Assembly: GCF_946478805.1 (NCBI RefSeq)
Contig: NZ_CAMLDC010000021.1
Coordinates: 1 to 64,000, forward strand
Length of the DNA: 64,000 bases
Direction: 5' to 3'
From: an uncultured Fluviicola sp.
Lineage (GTDB): Bacteria; Bacteroidota; Bacteroidia; Flavobacteriales; Crocinitomicaceae
Part shown: piece after piece, positions 8,434-17,534 of the stretch
How positions within the stretch are numbered: the first letter of the stretch is position 1
Layout of the letters: every line of letters starts with the position of its first letter
Translations under genes and position numbers: made by a program
Notes under the pieces: generated by a model
The model's input: the letters and a program-made list of their open reading frames with translations, nothing else
The model's database searches: none
Told to the model about the DNA's origin: nothing

Positions 8434-8460
8434 CTGACTTTATTTGGAATAAACGGCACC

Positions 8461-9507
8461 ATGGCAGAAAACACAATCGAAACAAAACAAAAAAAGGAAC
8501 CGGAAAATCAAGCTGAAAACGATCAAATGTCGGAGGTGTTGTGGTGGTTTTCAACGGCGATCAAAGAACTGATCAAGGATTGTACGGTTGATCGCAACCG
8601 ATATAAGATTTTAGGTTCCGCCATGTTTTTCACCTGGTTATACGCCACACTTGCCTGGGGTTATTTTTGGAGTACCAATTCGGATTCGCCTTTCTTATTT
8701 GTTACACTCGGTATTTTTATGGGAGGATTTGTTCTTTCCATCGACCGTGTTTTGGTTTCTTCCATCAACAAGAAAAGGACCAATATTGTAGCAATCGGAC
8801 TTCGGGTCATCATGGCTTTGTGTATCGGGGCATTCCTGGCACAACCGATTATCCTGTTCATTTTCAGTTCGGATATCGACCGGGAGATCCCGATCTTATT
8901 GGATAAGAAACTGGCTGAAAAGAAAATAGAGGTGGAGCAGGTGTACCAATCGCGAAAAGATGAATTGCTGGCCAATAAAAAGAAGCTGGAAGAGGAATTG
9001 AAAGCGAAAAGTGATCTGGCGCTTGAAAAGCAAAATGATTACCTGAAGGAAATTGACGGAACAGGAGGATCCGGGAAATATGGGATCGCCGGGATTGCCG
9101 AAGCCAAACGGAACGGTTACATGGCTGTGAAAAACGATTTGGATAAGGTTGAAAAAAGCTCCAAAACCGAATTGGAAAAGATTACCAAGGAATTGGACGA
9201 GATCAATACAAAAGTGACCAAGAGCGTTTCAGACTTTGAAAAGACCCTGGATGGAAAAGGTTTCCTGATTAAAAAAGAAGCGCTTCAATCCTTGTTCGAT
9301 AAAGACAAAACGCACGGACTCCAAAATCAATACTACCTGTTAATGGTGATCCTGACCTTGTTCGAGCTGATTCCGATTATCAGTAAACTCTTCATGCCGG
9401 CCGGCGCATACGATACCAAAGTGGCTTTGCGTGATGACCTTGAAACGAAAGTTGCAACCCTGGAATCTGAAAAAGAATTTGGAGAAAAGGAACGCGAACT
9501 ACGGTAA
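8461..9507 (+). CDS. DUF4407 family membrane protein
   Basis: 348 residues. After a charged N-terminus there are three closely spaced hydrophobic segments (about residues 55-75, 75-95 and 105-135, with LSIDRVLVSS after the second). A long Lys/Glu-rich coiled coil follows (about 145-270), then a fourth membrane segment (LLMVILTLFELIPIISKLF, near 300). This is the DUF4407 layout, a family common in Bacteroidota with no proven function. The ATG at 8461 is preferred because the promoter lies between it and the upstream alternative start. It stands alone, between structured element C and a dienelactone hydrolase gene with its own start region. Confidence 0.85.
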   Translation: MAENTIETKQKKEPENQAENDQMSEVLWWFSTAIKELIKDCTVDRNRYKILGSAMFFTWLYATLAWGYFWSTNSDSPFLFVTLGIFMGGFVLSIDRVLVSSINKKRTNIVAIGLRVIMALCIGAFLAQPIILFIFSSDIDREIPILLDKKLAEKKIEVEQVYQSRKDELLANKKKLEEELKAKSDLALEKQNDYLKEIDGTGGSGKYGIAGIAEAKRNGYMAVKNDLDKVEKSSKTELEKITKELDEINTKVTKSVSDFEKTLDGKGFLIKKEALQSLFDKDKTHGLQNQYYLLMVILTLFELIPIISKLFMPAGAYDTKVALRDDLETKVATLESEKEFGEKERELR

Positions 9508-9645
9508 ATGATGAATGAATAAATGATCAATTAGCAAGTATGTTTTGTTTTTAAAAGGAAATCCACCTGATAATTTCACCATTGATAATTTATAATTGGT
9601 TTTGAATTACCTTTAGATTGAAATATTCAAATATCAATTTACATC

Positions 9646-10422
9646 ATGAAACAACTCATTCTCTTAGCAGTGCTTTTTATCGCAGGAACCGGCTTCTCAC
9701 AAGTGCTGGATTCCGTGCAGTATTCCATTAACGGACAATCCTTCACCGCGTTTTATGCGAAACCGGCCAAAATAACGAAGAAAACGAAGACTGTTCTGAT
9801 CGTTCCCGAATGGTGGGGACTGAACGATTATCCGAAGACCCGCGCAATCCAGGTTGCTAAAGAAGGGAATATCGGTTTTTGCATTGATATGTACGGAACC
9901 GGGAAGGTTGCAGTGAATCCGAAAGATGCCCAGGCTTTGGCGATGCCGTTTTATAAGGATCCGGAGTTTTCTTATGGCCGGTTCATGGCAGGATACAATC
10001 AGGCTTTGAAGGTCCAGGGAGTTGATTCATCCAGGATAGTTGCTATTGGCTATTGCTTCGGCGGTTCGGTGGTGTTGAACGCGGCCAAAAAAGGTGCACC
10101 CGTTGATGCAGTGGTAAGCTTTCACGGGAACCTGGATGGAATTCCGGTCGATAAAAGCACATTGAAGGCGGCGATCCTGGTTTGCAATGGAGCGGCAGAT
10201 TCGTTCGTGTCCGATGAAAGTATCCGGGAATTCAAAAAACAAATGACAGAATCTGGTGCAGACATGACGTTCATTAACTACCCAGATGCCACTCATGCAT
10301 TTACCAATCCGCACTCAACGGAAGTCGGAAAGAAATTCTCCATGCCGATTTCATACAATGAAGCAGCAGACAAACAAAGTTGGATTGATTTCAACAAGTT
10401 TATGAAGGCGAAAGTGAAATAG
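9646..10422 (+). CDS. Secreted dienelactone hydrolase family protein
   Basis: 258 residues with an N-terminal signal peptide (KQLILLAVLFIAGTGFSQ). The alpha/beta-hydrolase core shows the dienelactone hydrolase nucleophile motif GYCFGGS (Cys in place of Ser), the acid in ADSFVSDE and the histidine in DATHAFTNP, so the Cys-Asp-His triad is intact. Such proteins hydrolyse lactones or small esters; the natural substrate here is not known. The signal peptide suggests a periplasmic enzyme. An AGAC-family hairpin follows its stop codon directly. Confidence 0.85.
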   Translation: MKQLILLAVLFIAGTGFSQVLDSVQYSINGQSFTAFYAKPAKITKKTKTVLIVPEWWGLNDYPKTRAIQVAKEGNIGFCIDMYGTGKVAVNPKDAQALAMPFYKDPEFSYGRFMAGYNQALKVQGVDSSRIVAIGYCFGGSVVLNAAKKGAPVDAVVSFHGNLDGIPVDKSTLKAAILVCNGAADSFVSDESIREFKKQMTESGADMTFINYPDATHAFTNPHSTEVGKKFSMPISYNEAADKQSWIDFNKFMKAKVK

Positions 10423-10506
10423 ATTAAAGACATTAGACTGGAGACGGAAGACCTTTATCTTGTTTCACTGATGCAGGTATTCCGTCTTTTATACAGAGTC
10501 TAATGT
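10421..10506. repeat. AGAC-type imperfect hairpin, copy 1
   Basis: ACATTAGACT (10430-10439) pairs perfectly with AGTCTAATGT (10497-10506). Nested inside, AGACGGAA pairs with TTCCGTCT. It begins at the stop codon of the dienelactone hydrolase gene and could act as a terminator-like structure. It is related to the copies at 11205, 13969, 24794-25252 and 56134. Confidence 0.65.
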
Positions 10507-10551
10507 TTTTGAAGAAACAATCCAAAAATCCATTCGCTGCGTATCTGCTCC

Positions 10552-11211
10552 ATGAACTGGACTGAAAAAATTGGCGTATTTGTGATGGCTTTATCGTTAA
10601 CTGCTTGCTCCACATCAAAAGTGGGATTATCTTACCTGGCACTGGGGGATTCTTATACGATCGGGGAAAGTGTTCCCACTAACAGTAACTTCCCGTATCA
10701 ATTGGTCGATTCAATCAGTAAAAAAGGAAACCAATACGCAAGCCCCGTGATTATTGCGCGTACTGGCTGGCGTACGGATCAGTTGATGGATGCAATCGAA
10801 TCGGCACAGCTGAAAAAGGGATACAACCTGGTTACTTTGTTGATCGGTGTCAATAATGAATTCCAGGGACGATCACTGGAAGAATACGAACACGATTTCA
10901 TCTTGCTTTGTAAGAAAGCCATCGAGTTGGCAGGAAACAAGAAGAAACGGGTGGTTGTACTTTCCATTCCCGATTACGGATATACTCCTTATGGAAAACC
11001 GAATCAGAACCGGATTTCTTCCCGGATTGATCTATTCAATGCTTCCAACAAACGGATTTCCGATTCATTGCAGCTGAATTACGTCGATATAACCCCGATT
11101 TCGCGTCGAGGGTTGGATGATCCCGATTTGGTTGCCGGTGACGGTTTGCATCCAAGTGCGGAGATGTACGGACTTTGGGTAGAAACGATTTTAAAGAAGA
11201 TGAAAGACTAA
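10552..11211 (+). CDS. SGNH/GDSL-hydrolase lipoprotein
   Basis: 219 residues. The N-terminus ends in the lipobox LTAC (Cys near residue 19), so the protein should be lipid-anchored. SGNH blocks are visible: LALGDSYTIGE (block I, catalytic Ser), a Gly of block II, GVNNEF (block III, Asn) and DGLHPSAEMY (block V, Asp and His). The fold matches lysophospholipase or acetylesterase-like hydrolases; the substrate cannot be told. It starts shortly after AGAC hairpin copy 1 and its stop codon lies inside AGAC hairpin copy 2. Confidence 0.85.
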   Translation: MNWTEKIGVFVMALSLTACSTSKVGLSYLALGDSYTIGESVPTNSNFPYQLVDSISKKGNQYASPVIIARTGWRTDQLMDAIESAQLKKGYNLVTLLIGVNNEFQGRSLEEYEHDFILLCKKAIELAGNKKKRVVVLSIPDYGYTPYGKPNQNRISSRIDLFNASNKRISDSLQLNYVDITPISRRGLDDPDLVAGDGLHPSAEMYGLWVETILKKMKD

Positions 11212-11284
11212 AGACCAAAGACAGCAGACTTGATCTTTTTTGTGAATTCAAGTCTTTTGTCTAAAGTCTTTTGTCTAAAGTCTT
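11205..11284. repeat. AGAC-type imperfect hairpin, copy 2
   Basis: Left arm AGACTAAAGACCAAAGACAG, continuing to GACTTGA at about 11234, pairs imperfectly with the right arm from TCAAGTCTTTTGTCTAAAG (about 11248) to 11284. It overlaps the stop codon of the lipoprotein gene and abuts the promoter of the next gene. Its arms match those that bracket the S23 gene at 24859-25209. Confidence 0.75.
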
Positions 11285-11291
11285 ATCTTTG
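11284..11291 (+). promoter_or_regulatory. TAnnTTTG promoter of fahA
   Basis: TATCTTTG followed by GC, 22 nt before the ATG at 11314. It starts at the very end of the AGAC hairpin. Confidence 0.55.
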
Positions 11292-11313
11292 CTTCTATTA
11301 AAAATCAAAGAAG

Positions 11314-12594
11314 ATGTCACAAATCCCTGCAAATAATCCCGCTTTAAAATCGTGGATCGAAGTTCCTTCCAATTCGGATTTCCCGATTCAAAACATTCCT
11401 TTTGGTGTAGTCAGAAGTGAAAACCTGCCTCCGCATGTTGCTTCAAGGATAGGGGATAAAGTGGTGGATCTGAAGACGCTTCACGTGTTGGGATATCTCG
11501 AGAATTTACCTTTTGAATTAGCTGACTTTAATACCGATTCATTGAATCCGATGATGAAAAAAGGAAAGAAGGCAGTTCGCGATTTGAGAAACCGGTTGTC
11601 CAAATTATTTGATATCAACCAGGCGGATTTACAGAAAAACGAACAGCACGTTGCACAGGTGTTGATTCCCATTGAGAACGTAAAAATGTGTATGCCGGTC
11701 CAGATCGGCGATTACACGGATTTCTATTCCAGTAGGGAACATGCAACGAATATAGGGATGATGTTGCGTGACCCTGCAAATGCACTGATGCCGAATTGGT
11801 TGTGGTTGCCTGTAGGTTATCACGGAAGATCCAGTTCGATCATTATTTCCGGTGAACCGGTTTTCAGGCCGAAAGGACAAATTAAACCGAATCCGGAAGA
11901 ACCGCCTATTTATGCACCGAGCAGAAGCCTCGATTTCGAATTGGAAACGGCTTTTATCACTTTTGAAGGAAAACCGTTGGGTGAATCCATTTCAACCACG
12001 GAAGCGGAGGATTATATTTTCGGAATGGCATTATTCAATGATTGGTCGGCCCGGGACATCCAGGCTTGGGAATATGTGCCACTTGGCCCGTTTTTGGCGA
12101 AGAATTTCGCTTCATCCCTTTCTCCCTGGATCGTTACTTTGGATGCATTGCAGCCCTTCAAGGTCGAGGGACCGAAACAAGATCCGGAAGTGCTTTCCTA
12201 TTTGGAATATGAAGGACAACTTTCTTATGATATTCAATTGGAAGTGTACATTGAACCGGAAAATGGAGCGGAAACCAAAGTTTGTACCTCCAACTTCAAA
12301 TACATGTATTGGAACATGGCACAGCAATTGGCGCATCATACCGTGAATGGTTGTAACGTTCGCTGCGGAGACTTGATGGGTTCCGGAACCATTTCAGGCC
12401 CGACACCTGATTCATATGGATCCATGATGGAATTGACCTGGAGAGGAGCAAAACCTTTGACCTTGAATGATGGTACTGAGCGTAAGTTTATCCAGGATGG
12501 GGACACGGTGATCATGCGCGGTTTTTCATCAAAAGATGGAGTTCGTATCGGCTTTGGAGAAGTTTCCGGGAAAATATATCCACCGAAAGGTTGA
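11314..12594 (+). CDS. fahA: Fumarylacetoacetase
   Basis: 426 residues, close to the usual 415-430 of the family. It cleaves fumarylacetoacetate to fumarate and acetoacetate in the last step of tyrosine and homogentisate degradation, in the cytoplasm. Seen: the N-terminal SH3-like part (LPPHVASRIGDKVVDL), the catalytic domain with DFYSSREHATNIG, the metal ligands of the D-E-E-D set in SLDFELETAF and NDWSARDIQAWEYVPLGPF, and the C-terminal GDLMGSGTISG block. No other gene of the pathway is nearby; it has its own promoter and appears to be a single-gene unit. Confidence 0.95.
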   Translation: MSQIPANNPALKSWIEVPSNSDFPIQNIPFGVVRSENLPPHVASRIGDKVVDLKTLHVLGYLENLPFELADFNTDSLNPMMKKGKKAVRDLRNRLSKLFDINQADLQKNEQHVAQVLIPIENVKMCMPVQIGDYTDFYSSREHATNIGMMLRDPANALMPNWLWLPVGYHGRSSSIIISGEPVFRPKGQIKPNPEEPPIYAPSRSLDFELETAFITFEGKPLGESISTTEAEDYIFGMALFNDWSARDIQAWEYVPLGPFLAKNFASSLSPWIVTLDALQPFKVEGPKQDPEVLSYLEYEGQLSYDIQLEVYIEPENGAETKVCTSNFKYMYWNMAQQLAHHTVNGCNVRCGDLMGSGTISGPTPDSYGSMMELTWRGAKPLTLNDGTERKFIQDGDTVIMRGFSSKDGVRIGFGEVSGKIYPPKG

Positions 12595-12616
12595 TTTTTC
12601 GGAATGATGTAAGATT

Positions 12617-12624
12617 TAGTTTTG
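12617..12624 (+). promoter_or_regulatory. TAnnTTTG promoter of the lipocalin-like gene
   Basis: TAGTTTTG, 24 nt before the ATG at 12649. Confidence 0.45.
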
Positions 12625-12648
12625 TACTTAAATTAAATCGTATATCCA

Positions 12649-13083
12649 ATGAGAATTTTAACCAAATTTCTATTCGTTTTTGCCGTCCTGTTTATTGGTT
12701 TGGCGTCTTGTTCCAAGGAAAAGAGAATTGAGAGGCAACTAGTGAAAAAAGATGGGAAATGGAAGGTCACTTCAATAGATTACAAGTACTACCTGGACAA
12801 TTCACTGCAGGAGTCCGCGAATTTTCCCAATGCCGGAACCATTGAGTTCAGCAAAAAAGGGAGTTTTGTAATGATGCTTGCGCTAAATGGTTCTCCTGAA
12901 ACTTATGGAGGAACCTGGACGAACAGTAAGGATGCCATTACCATTATTTCCGATGGAAATACTTCTGTCCTGAAGATTGTAGATGGCCCCAAGAAAGACA
13001 AAATGAGTCTGGAGGAAACGGATTATTACAATGATACCTCAGAAAAAGAAGTGTATATCTATCATCTCGAAAGAGCGGATTGA
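12649..13083 (+). CDS. Lipocalin-like lipoprotein
   Basis: 144 residues with a lipobox LASC (Cys near 21). The mature part begins with a Trp-containing strand (KWKVTSIDYKYY) and continues as short beta strands (TIEFSKKGSFVMML, GGTWTNSKDAITII), as in small Bacteroidota lipocalin-like domains. The function is unknown. A second, similar small lipoprotein is encoded at 59921-60283. A clear terminator follows at 13154. Confidence 0.7.
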   Translation: MRILTKFLFVFAVLFIGLASCSKEKRIERQLVKKDGKWKVTSIDYKYYLDNSLQESANFPNAGTIEFSKKGSFVMMLALNGSPETYGGTWTNSKDAITIISDGNTSVLKIVDGPKKDKMSLEETDYYNDTSEKEVYIYHLERAD

Positions 13084-13153
13084 ATAGGGGGAATGAAGGT
13101 TTCTGTCCCGACTATATAAAAAAGGAAATAGGATTGCCACTGTTATATGAAAG

Positions 13154-13182
13154 AAAAGCTCATTTTAGGTGAGCTTTTTTTT
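13154..13182 (+). terminator. Intrinsic terminator after the lipocalin-like gene
   Basis: AAAAGCTCA (13154-13162) pairs with TGAGCTTTT (13170-13178) and runs into a stretch of eight T. Confidence 0.8.
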
Positions 13183-13210
13183 ATATTAGCTGAAATCAAA
13201 CAGGTCTGGT

Positions 13211-13942
13211 ATGAAACAGAATTTGAATACGATCATCATTGCAATAGCGGTTATCATTACCGGTTTTTTATTGGCAAACGGATATAAGAATCGCTCCAAG
13301 ACTGCAGATGCAATCAGCGTTACAGGTTCCGGAGAAGAGAATTTTACCAGTGATCTGATCGTTTGGAGAGGGAGTTTTTCCAAAAAGAATGATGACCTGA
13401 AAACGGCTTACAGCGAATTGAACAAAGACCAGCAAGCGATCCGGAAGTACTTGTCTTCCAAAGGAATTAAATCCGATGAATTGATTTTTGAAGCGGTTGA
13501 TATTCAAAAGGACTTTTTCTACGATTATGACCAGAACGGGCAGTTGCGAAATACGATCTTCAATGGGTATCAATTGACTCAGAATCTGAAAGTCCAGTCG
13601 AAAAATGTGGATATGGTGGAACAGGTTTCCCGCGAAGTAACCGAATTGATCGATGCGGGAGTCGAGCTGAATTCCTTCCCCCCTGAATACTATTACACCA
13701 AACTGGCACAGCTGAAAGTGAAAATGATCGAATCGGCCACAAAAGATGCGAAGAACCGTGCAGAAAAGATCGCATTGAATGCAGGTGGAAATCTGGGAAA
13801 ATTAAAAACAGCAGATATGGGCGTTTTCCAGATTACAGGCGAAAACTCCTCCGAACAATTCTCTTGGGGCGGGAATTTCAATACCAGTTCCAAAAAGAAA
13901 ACCGCCAATATTACCATTCGCTTGAAATACGAGGTGAATTAA
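13211..13942 (+). CDS. SIMPL (DUF541) domain protein
   Basis: 243 residues. A single hydrophobic segment (about residues 6-24, IIIAIAVIITGFLLANGY) acts as an uncleaved anchor or signal, followed by the SIMPL domain beginning ISVTGSGEENFTSDLIVW. That pattern of a conserved start and repeated beta-alpha units is typical of the family. These periplasmic proteins are of uncertain function; some relate to stress or signalling. It stands between a terminator upstream and an AGAC-like hairpin downstream. Confidence 0.85.
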   Translation: MKQNLNTIIIAIAVIITGFLLANGYKNRSKTADAISVTGSGEENFTSDLIVWRGSFSKKNDDLKTAYSELNKDQQAIRKYLSSKGIKSDELIFEAVDIQKDFFYDYDQNGQLRNTIFNGYQLTQNLKVQSKNVDMVEQVSREVTELIDAGVELNSFPPEYYYTKLAQLKVKMIESATKDAKNRAEKIALNAGGNLGKLKTADMGVFQITGENSSEQFSWGGNFNTSSKKKTANITIRLKYEVN

Positions 13943-13968
13943 ATAGGATAGTAAGCCTTCATGATTTT

Positions 13969-14045
13969 AAGACATTAGGACTGGAATTCACATTAGAAGA
14001 TGGAATGGAGTCCTGATATCTTGATGTCTTAATATCCTGATGTCA
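13969..14045. repeat. AGAC-type imperfect hairpin, divergent copy
   Basis: AAGACAT at the left (13969 onward) pairs with ATGTCTT near 14030, and GGACT with AGTCC inside. The GACATTAG.ACTGGA start resembles copy 1 at 10428. It lies between the SIMPL gene and the rsh promoter. Confidence 0.5.
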
Positions 14046-14110
14046 TTTTCAATTAACTGCCTACTGTTAACACTTCCTAAATCCAAATGAAAAGCAAGGC
14101 TATTTCCTCC

Positions 14111-14118
14111 TATTTTTG
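14111..14118 (+). promoter_or_regulatory. TAnnTTTG promoter of rsh
   Basis: TATTTTTG, 29 nt before the ATG at 14148. Confidence 0.5.
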
Positions 14119-14147
14119 TATCTTAAAAGATTGATTCCGCATAGGCT

Positions 14148-16358
14148 ATGGAAGCTCAGATTGATTTAGAAAAAGAACGATTAGAAATATTAAGCGCTTT
14201 TAAAGGACTTTTAAAGGCGACAAAGAATAGAACCCGCCAAGATACCGCGTATATCCGAAAAGCTTTTGACGTAGCAGTGGAAGCGCACAAGGACATGCGC
14301 CGCAAATCGGGCGAACCTTATATCTATCATCCGATTGCAGTAGCACGGATTTGTGCCGAAGAAATGGGCTTGGGAGCAACTTCCATTGCTTGTGCACTTT
14401 TGCACGATACCGTTGAAGATACACACATCACATTACAGGACGTCGAAGATTTGTTTGGCGAAAAAGCGAGACGGATCATCGATGGGCTGACCAAAATTCC
14501 GGACGTTTTCGATCAGAATACTTCCGTTCAGGCAGAGAATTTCCGTAAAATGATCCTGACAATCTCGGATGATTTACGTGTAGTCCTGATCAAATTGGCC
14601 GACCGCCTGCACAATATGCGTACGCTGGAAAGCATGAGTAGCGAGCAGCAGATCAAGATCGCTTCGGAAACCAAATTTTTATACGCTCCTTTAGCTCACC
14701 GCTTGGGTCTTTACTCCATCAAAACGGAGTTGGAAGATTTGGCGATGAAGTATACTGAAACGGAAATTTATCGCGATATCCAGCTTAAGTTGAAATCAAC
14801 GGAGGATGTCCGGAACCGTTTCATTCGCCGGTTTGTGAACCCGATTCGCGAAGCATTGAATAAGGAAGGATACCACTTCGATATTAAGGCGCGCACCAAA
14901 TCGATCTCTTCCATCTGGCGGAAAATGCAAAGCAAGGATCTTCCTTTTGAAGAGGTTTTTGACTTGTTCGCCATCCGGATTATTTTGGATACGCCCATTG
15001 AAATGGAAAAGGCCGATTGCTGGAGGGTTTATTCGATTGTAACTGATTTTTATCAACCAAGCCCGGACCGTTTAAGAGATTGGATTTCCACTCCACGGGC
15101 AAATGGGTATGAGTCCTTGCATACGACTGTGATGTCCCCGCAAGGGAAATGGGTGGAGGTTCAGATCCGTACCAAGCGTATGGACGAAATTGCAGAGAAA
15201 GGATTGGCAGCACATTACCGGTATAAGGAAAATCAAAAAGACGACAGCAAGTTTGATCGTTGGATCTCAGAGATCCGGGACTTGTTGGAAAACCCGGATG
15301 TGAATGCCATGGACTTCGTGGAAGAGTTTAAAATGAATTTGTTCCACGAGGAAATCTATGTATTCACACCAAAAGGGGATTTACGCGTTCTTCCCGTAGG
15401 AGCCACTATACTGGATTTTGCCTATGATATCCATAGCGACATCGGGAATAAATGTATCGGAGCGAAAGTGAACAACCGCCTGGTTCCCCTGAGTTATCAG
15501 TTGCAGAATGGAGATCAATTGGAAATCATCACTTCAAGCAAACAAAAACCTTCTGAAGATTGGCTGAGATTGGCCGGGACAGCAAGAGCCCGTCAGAAAA
15601 TCAAATCCGCTTTGAACGAGGAGCGTAAAGAAATCGCTTCCGATGGAAGAGAGATCCTGGAGCGCAAGTTCAAGCAATTGCATATTCGCTTCAAATCTGA
15701 AAATATCACGGTATTGGAACGATTCTATGGATTTTCTTCAGCAACTGACCTGTATATCCGCATCGCGAAAGGAAAAGTTGACTTGTCCAAACTCCGGGAG
15801 CTTGAAAATGTGAATGGACTGATCCAGTTGGAAAAGAAACCGGCTGCAAACAAGGACAAACACGAACTGGATGTGTATCCCAAAATCAATAAAAAGGATG
15901 ATACCATCATTATCGGAGAAGATTTCAAGAACATCCAATACCAAATGGCGCGTTGCTGCAACCCGATTCCGGGAGATCCGATTTTCGGATTCATAACCAT
16001 TTCGGAAGGAATCAAGATTCACCGGAACAATTGCCCGAACGCGGAACATTTGCAATCAAAAATGGCTTACCGTTGCATCAAGGCGCGCTGGAGAAGCCAG
16101 GATCTGGTGGCACGCGTTGCTGCCATCCGTTTGATCGGTATCGATGATGTGGGAATTGTAAATAAGATTACAGAAGTCATTTCAAAGGAATTGAATGTGA
16201 ATATGAAATCCATTTCGTTTGAGGCCAATGATGGTTTGTTTGAAGGGAAGATCCATGTACTTGTTTACGATACGGAGCATTTGGACACACTAATGCGCAA
16301 ATTCGAGCAGGTGGAAGGAGTGAAGCGGGTAGAGCGTTACGATACGAAGGAAGATTGA
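14148..16358 (+). CDS. rsh: Bifunctional (p)ppGpp synthetase/hydrolase (RelA/SpoT homolog)
   Basis: 736 residues. Order of domains: HD hydrolase (H61 in YHPIAVA, H86-D87 in LLHDTVEDT), (p)ppGpp synthetase (KSISSIWRKMQSK, GYESLHTTVM, EVQIRTKRMDEIAEKG), TGS (IYVFTPKGDLRVLP), a Cys-rich/zinc-finger-like part (ARCCNPIPGD) and a C-terminal ACT domain. Hydrolase motifs are intact, so the enzyme should both make and destroy (p)ppGpp, as in the single long Rsh of many Bacteroidota. It controls the stringent response from the cytoplasm and ribosome. It has its own promoter and precedes an outer-membrane protein gene and the fur-purA run. Confidence 0.95.
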   Translation: MEAQIDLEKERLEILSAFKGLLKATKNRTRQDTAYIRKAFDVAVEAHKDMRRKSGEPYIYHPIAVARICAEEMGLGATSIACALLHDTVEDTHITLQDVEDLFGEKARRIIDGLTKIPDVFDQNTSVQAENFRKMILTISDDLRVVLIKLADRLHNMRTLESMSSEQQIKIASETKFLYAPLAHRLGLYSIKTELEDLAMKYTETEIYRDIQLKLKSTEDVRNRFIRRFVNPIREALNKEGYHFDIKARTKSISSIWRKMQSKDLPFEEVFDLFAIRIILDTPIEMEKADCWRVYSIVTDFYQPSPDRLRDWISTPRANGYESLHTTVMSPQGKWVEVQIRTKRMDEIAEKGLAAHYRYKENQKDDSKFDRWISEIRDLLENPDVNAMDFVEEFKMNLFHEEIYVFTPKGDLRVLPVGATILDFAYDIHSDIGNKCIGAKVNNRLVPLSYQLQNGDQLEIITSSKQKPSEDWLRLAGTARARQKIKSALNEERKEIASDGREILERKFKQLHIRFKSENITVLERFYGFSSATDLYIRIAKGKVDLSKLRELENVNGLIQLEKKPAANKDKHELDVYPKINKKDDTIIIGEDFKNIQYQMARCCNPIPGDPIFGFITISEGIKIHRNNCPNAEHLQSKMAYRCIKARWRSQDLVARVAAIRLIGIDDVGIVNKITEVISKELNVNMKSISFEANDGLFEGKIHVLVYDTEHLDTLMRKFEQVEGVKRVERYDTKED

Positions 16359-16477
16359 CTCTCTTTTGACGAGCATCAACTGGTTTGTTAAAAGATCAAC
16401 GTAGCGCCGGATTTAACCGATAATTAACAATCAGGTATCTCGTGTTGTATTAAATTTAGAGGTGAAACTGATTGTTT

Positions 16478-17419
16478 ATGAGACCAATTCTTACCTTCTT
16501 GCTGATTTTCTTATTTAGCCTCTCTCATGTTTATGGGCAAAAATGTTCCGGGTCGAAAGGCAATTCGAGTAGCGGTCATGCAGGTGGAGGAAATAAGGTT
16601 CCAAAGATGAAAGCTCCACTCAAAGAAGTAGATTTGGATCACCCAGAAACTTTGATGGATGAAAAAGAATACAGCTCTTTTCGTTTTGGTTATGGAGTGA
16701 ACACGATTGTAGGAATGAATGAAAATGAGGTGAATACTCAAAGATCAAAGGATTTATCTTGGTTTAATGATCGGGTGGGGCATGTATTCGATGTTTCCGG
16801 TAACTTGGGAGCACGAAAAAAATGGACGCTTGGTTTTTCATTCGGTTTTCAGAAGTTGGGAAATATAGAGCATATGAAAACGTATTCACCGGAAGAGTAT
16901 TTGCCTTCCGGAAGTTTGTCTCAAGGAGTTCGTCCATTAACACCAACAATGAAATTAAAGGCCAGAACCTATTCTTCGATGCTTTATACCGAATACGATT
17001 TCTTGGATTTCGGGAAGCACTTTAGTTCGTTTGTACGCGGCGAATTGGGTATGACAATTTACCGGGCTTATTCGGAGGTTGATTACCGTGATACTTGTGG
17101 TTGTAAGAAAGTGGCTGTTTCCGATTGGGAAATGTCTACTGCATTAACTGCTGGGTTAGGGATTGGTTTGAAATGGGAATACCGGTTTGTAGGGGTTAAA
17201 GCACTCATTGCGTATCAAGCACAAACGAAAGTGAAATTTAAAGATCAGGCGTCTTATGCAAATTATTCCTTTGATTTTGATGCGACTAGCTATGATTTTC
17301 AGGGAAAACCAAGTGCTAATAAGTTCGCAATACTTAAAAGCGGAGATCAGGTTCCAAGAAGTTACAACCCTTGGTACATTCAATTTATGTTGTATTTCCG
17401 CATCGGATCCGATAAATAA
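16478..17419 (+). CDS. Hypothetical outer-membrane beta-barrel protein
   Basis: 313 residues from the ATG at 16478; an in-frame TTG lies six bases earlier. A signal peptide (LTFLLIFLFSLSHVYGQ) is followed by a Gly/Ser/Lys-rich linker and then alternating amphipathic strands (FRFGYGVNTIVG, KWTLGFSFGFQ, YSSMLYTEYDFL, SSFVRGELGMTIYR). The last strand ends IQFMLYFRIG, typical of outer-membrane barrels. A DTCGCKK segment might form a disulfide. No family was recognised. Function unknown. Confidence 0.75.
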   Translation: MRPILTFLLIFLFSLSHVYGQKCSGSKGNSSSGHAGGGNKVPKMKAPLKEVDLDHPETLMDEKEYSSFRFGYGVNTIVGMNENEVNTQRSKDLSWFNDRVGHVFDVSGNLGARKKWTLGFSFGFQKLGNIEHMKTYSPEEYLPSGSLSQGVRPLTPTMKLKARTYSSMLYTEYDFLDFGKHFSSFVRGELGMTIYRAYSEVDYRDTCGCKKVAVSDWEMSTALTAGLGIGLKWEYRFVGVKALIAYQAQTKVKFKDQASYANYSFDFDATSYDFQGKPSANKFAILKSGDQVPRSYNPWYIQFMLYFRIGSDK

Positions 17420-17508
17420 AATTACGGAACCTGTTCAAAAACCTCATATCTCGTTGAAAACTTCTTATTAACAGCCGGACAGATCGTGCTTCAGAAGAAA
17501 AAAATCAC

Positions 17509-17516
17509 TACTTTTG
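17509..17516 (+). promoter_or_regulatory. TAnnTTTG promoter of the fur-purA operon
   Basis: TACTTTTG, 18 nt before the preferred ATG at 17535. It overlaps the earlier in-frame start codon at 17514, which is therefore rejected. Confidence 0.55.
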
Positions 17517-17534
17517 CCCTTTCAACTTTGTCAG

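Larger units (their letters stand above)
8004..8460. other. Non-coding spacer with structured element copy C
   Basis: No gene is supported. Almost the whole spacer (8018-8373) is the third copy of the structured repeat family described at 2501 and 3011, followed by the promoter of the DUF4407 gene. Open frames here cross the stems and carry no recognisable protein. Confidence 0.7.
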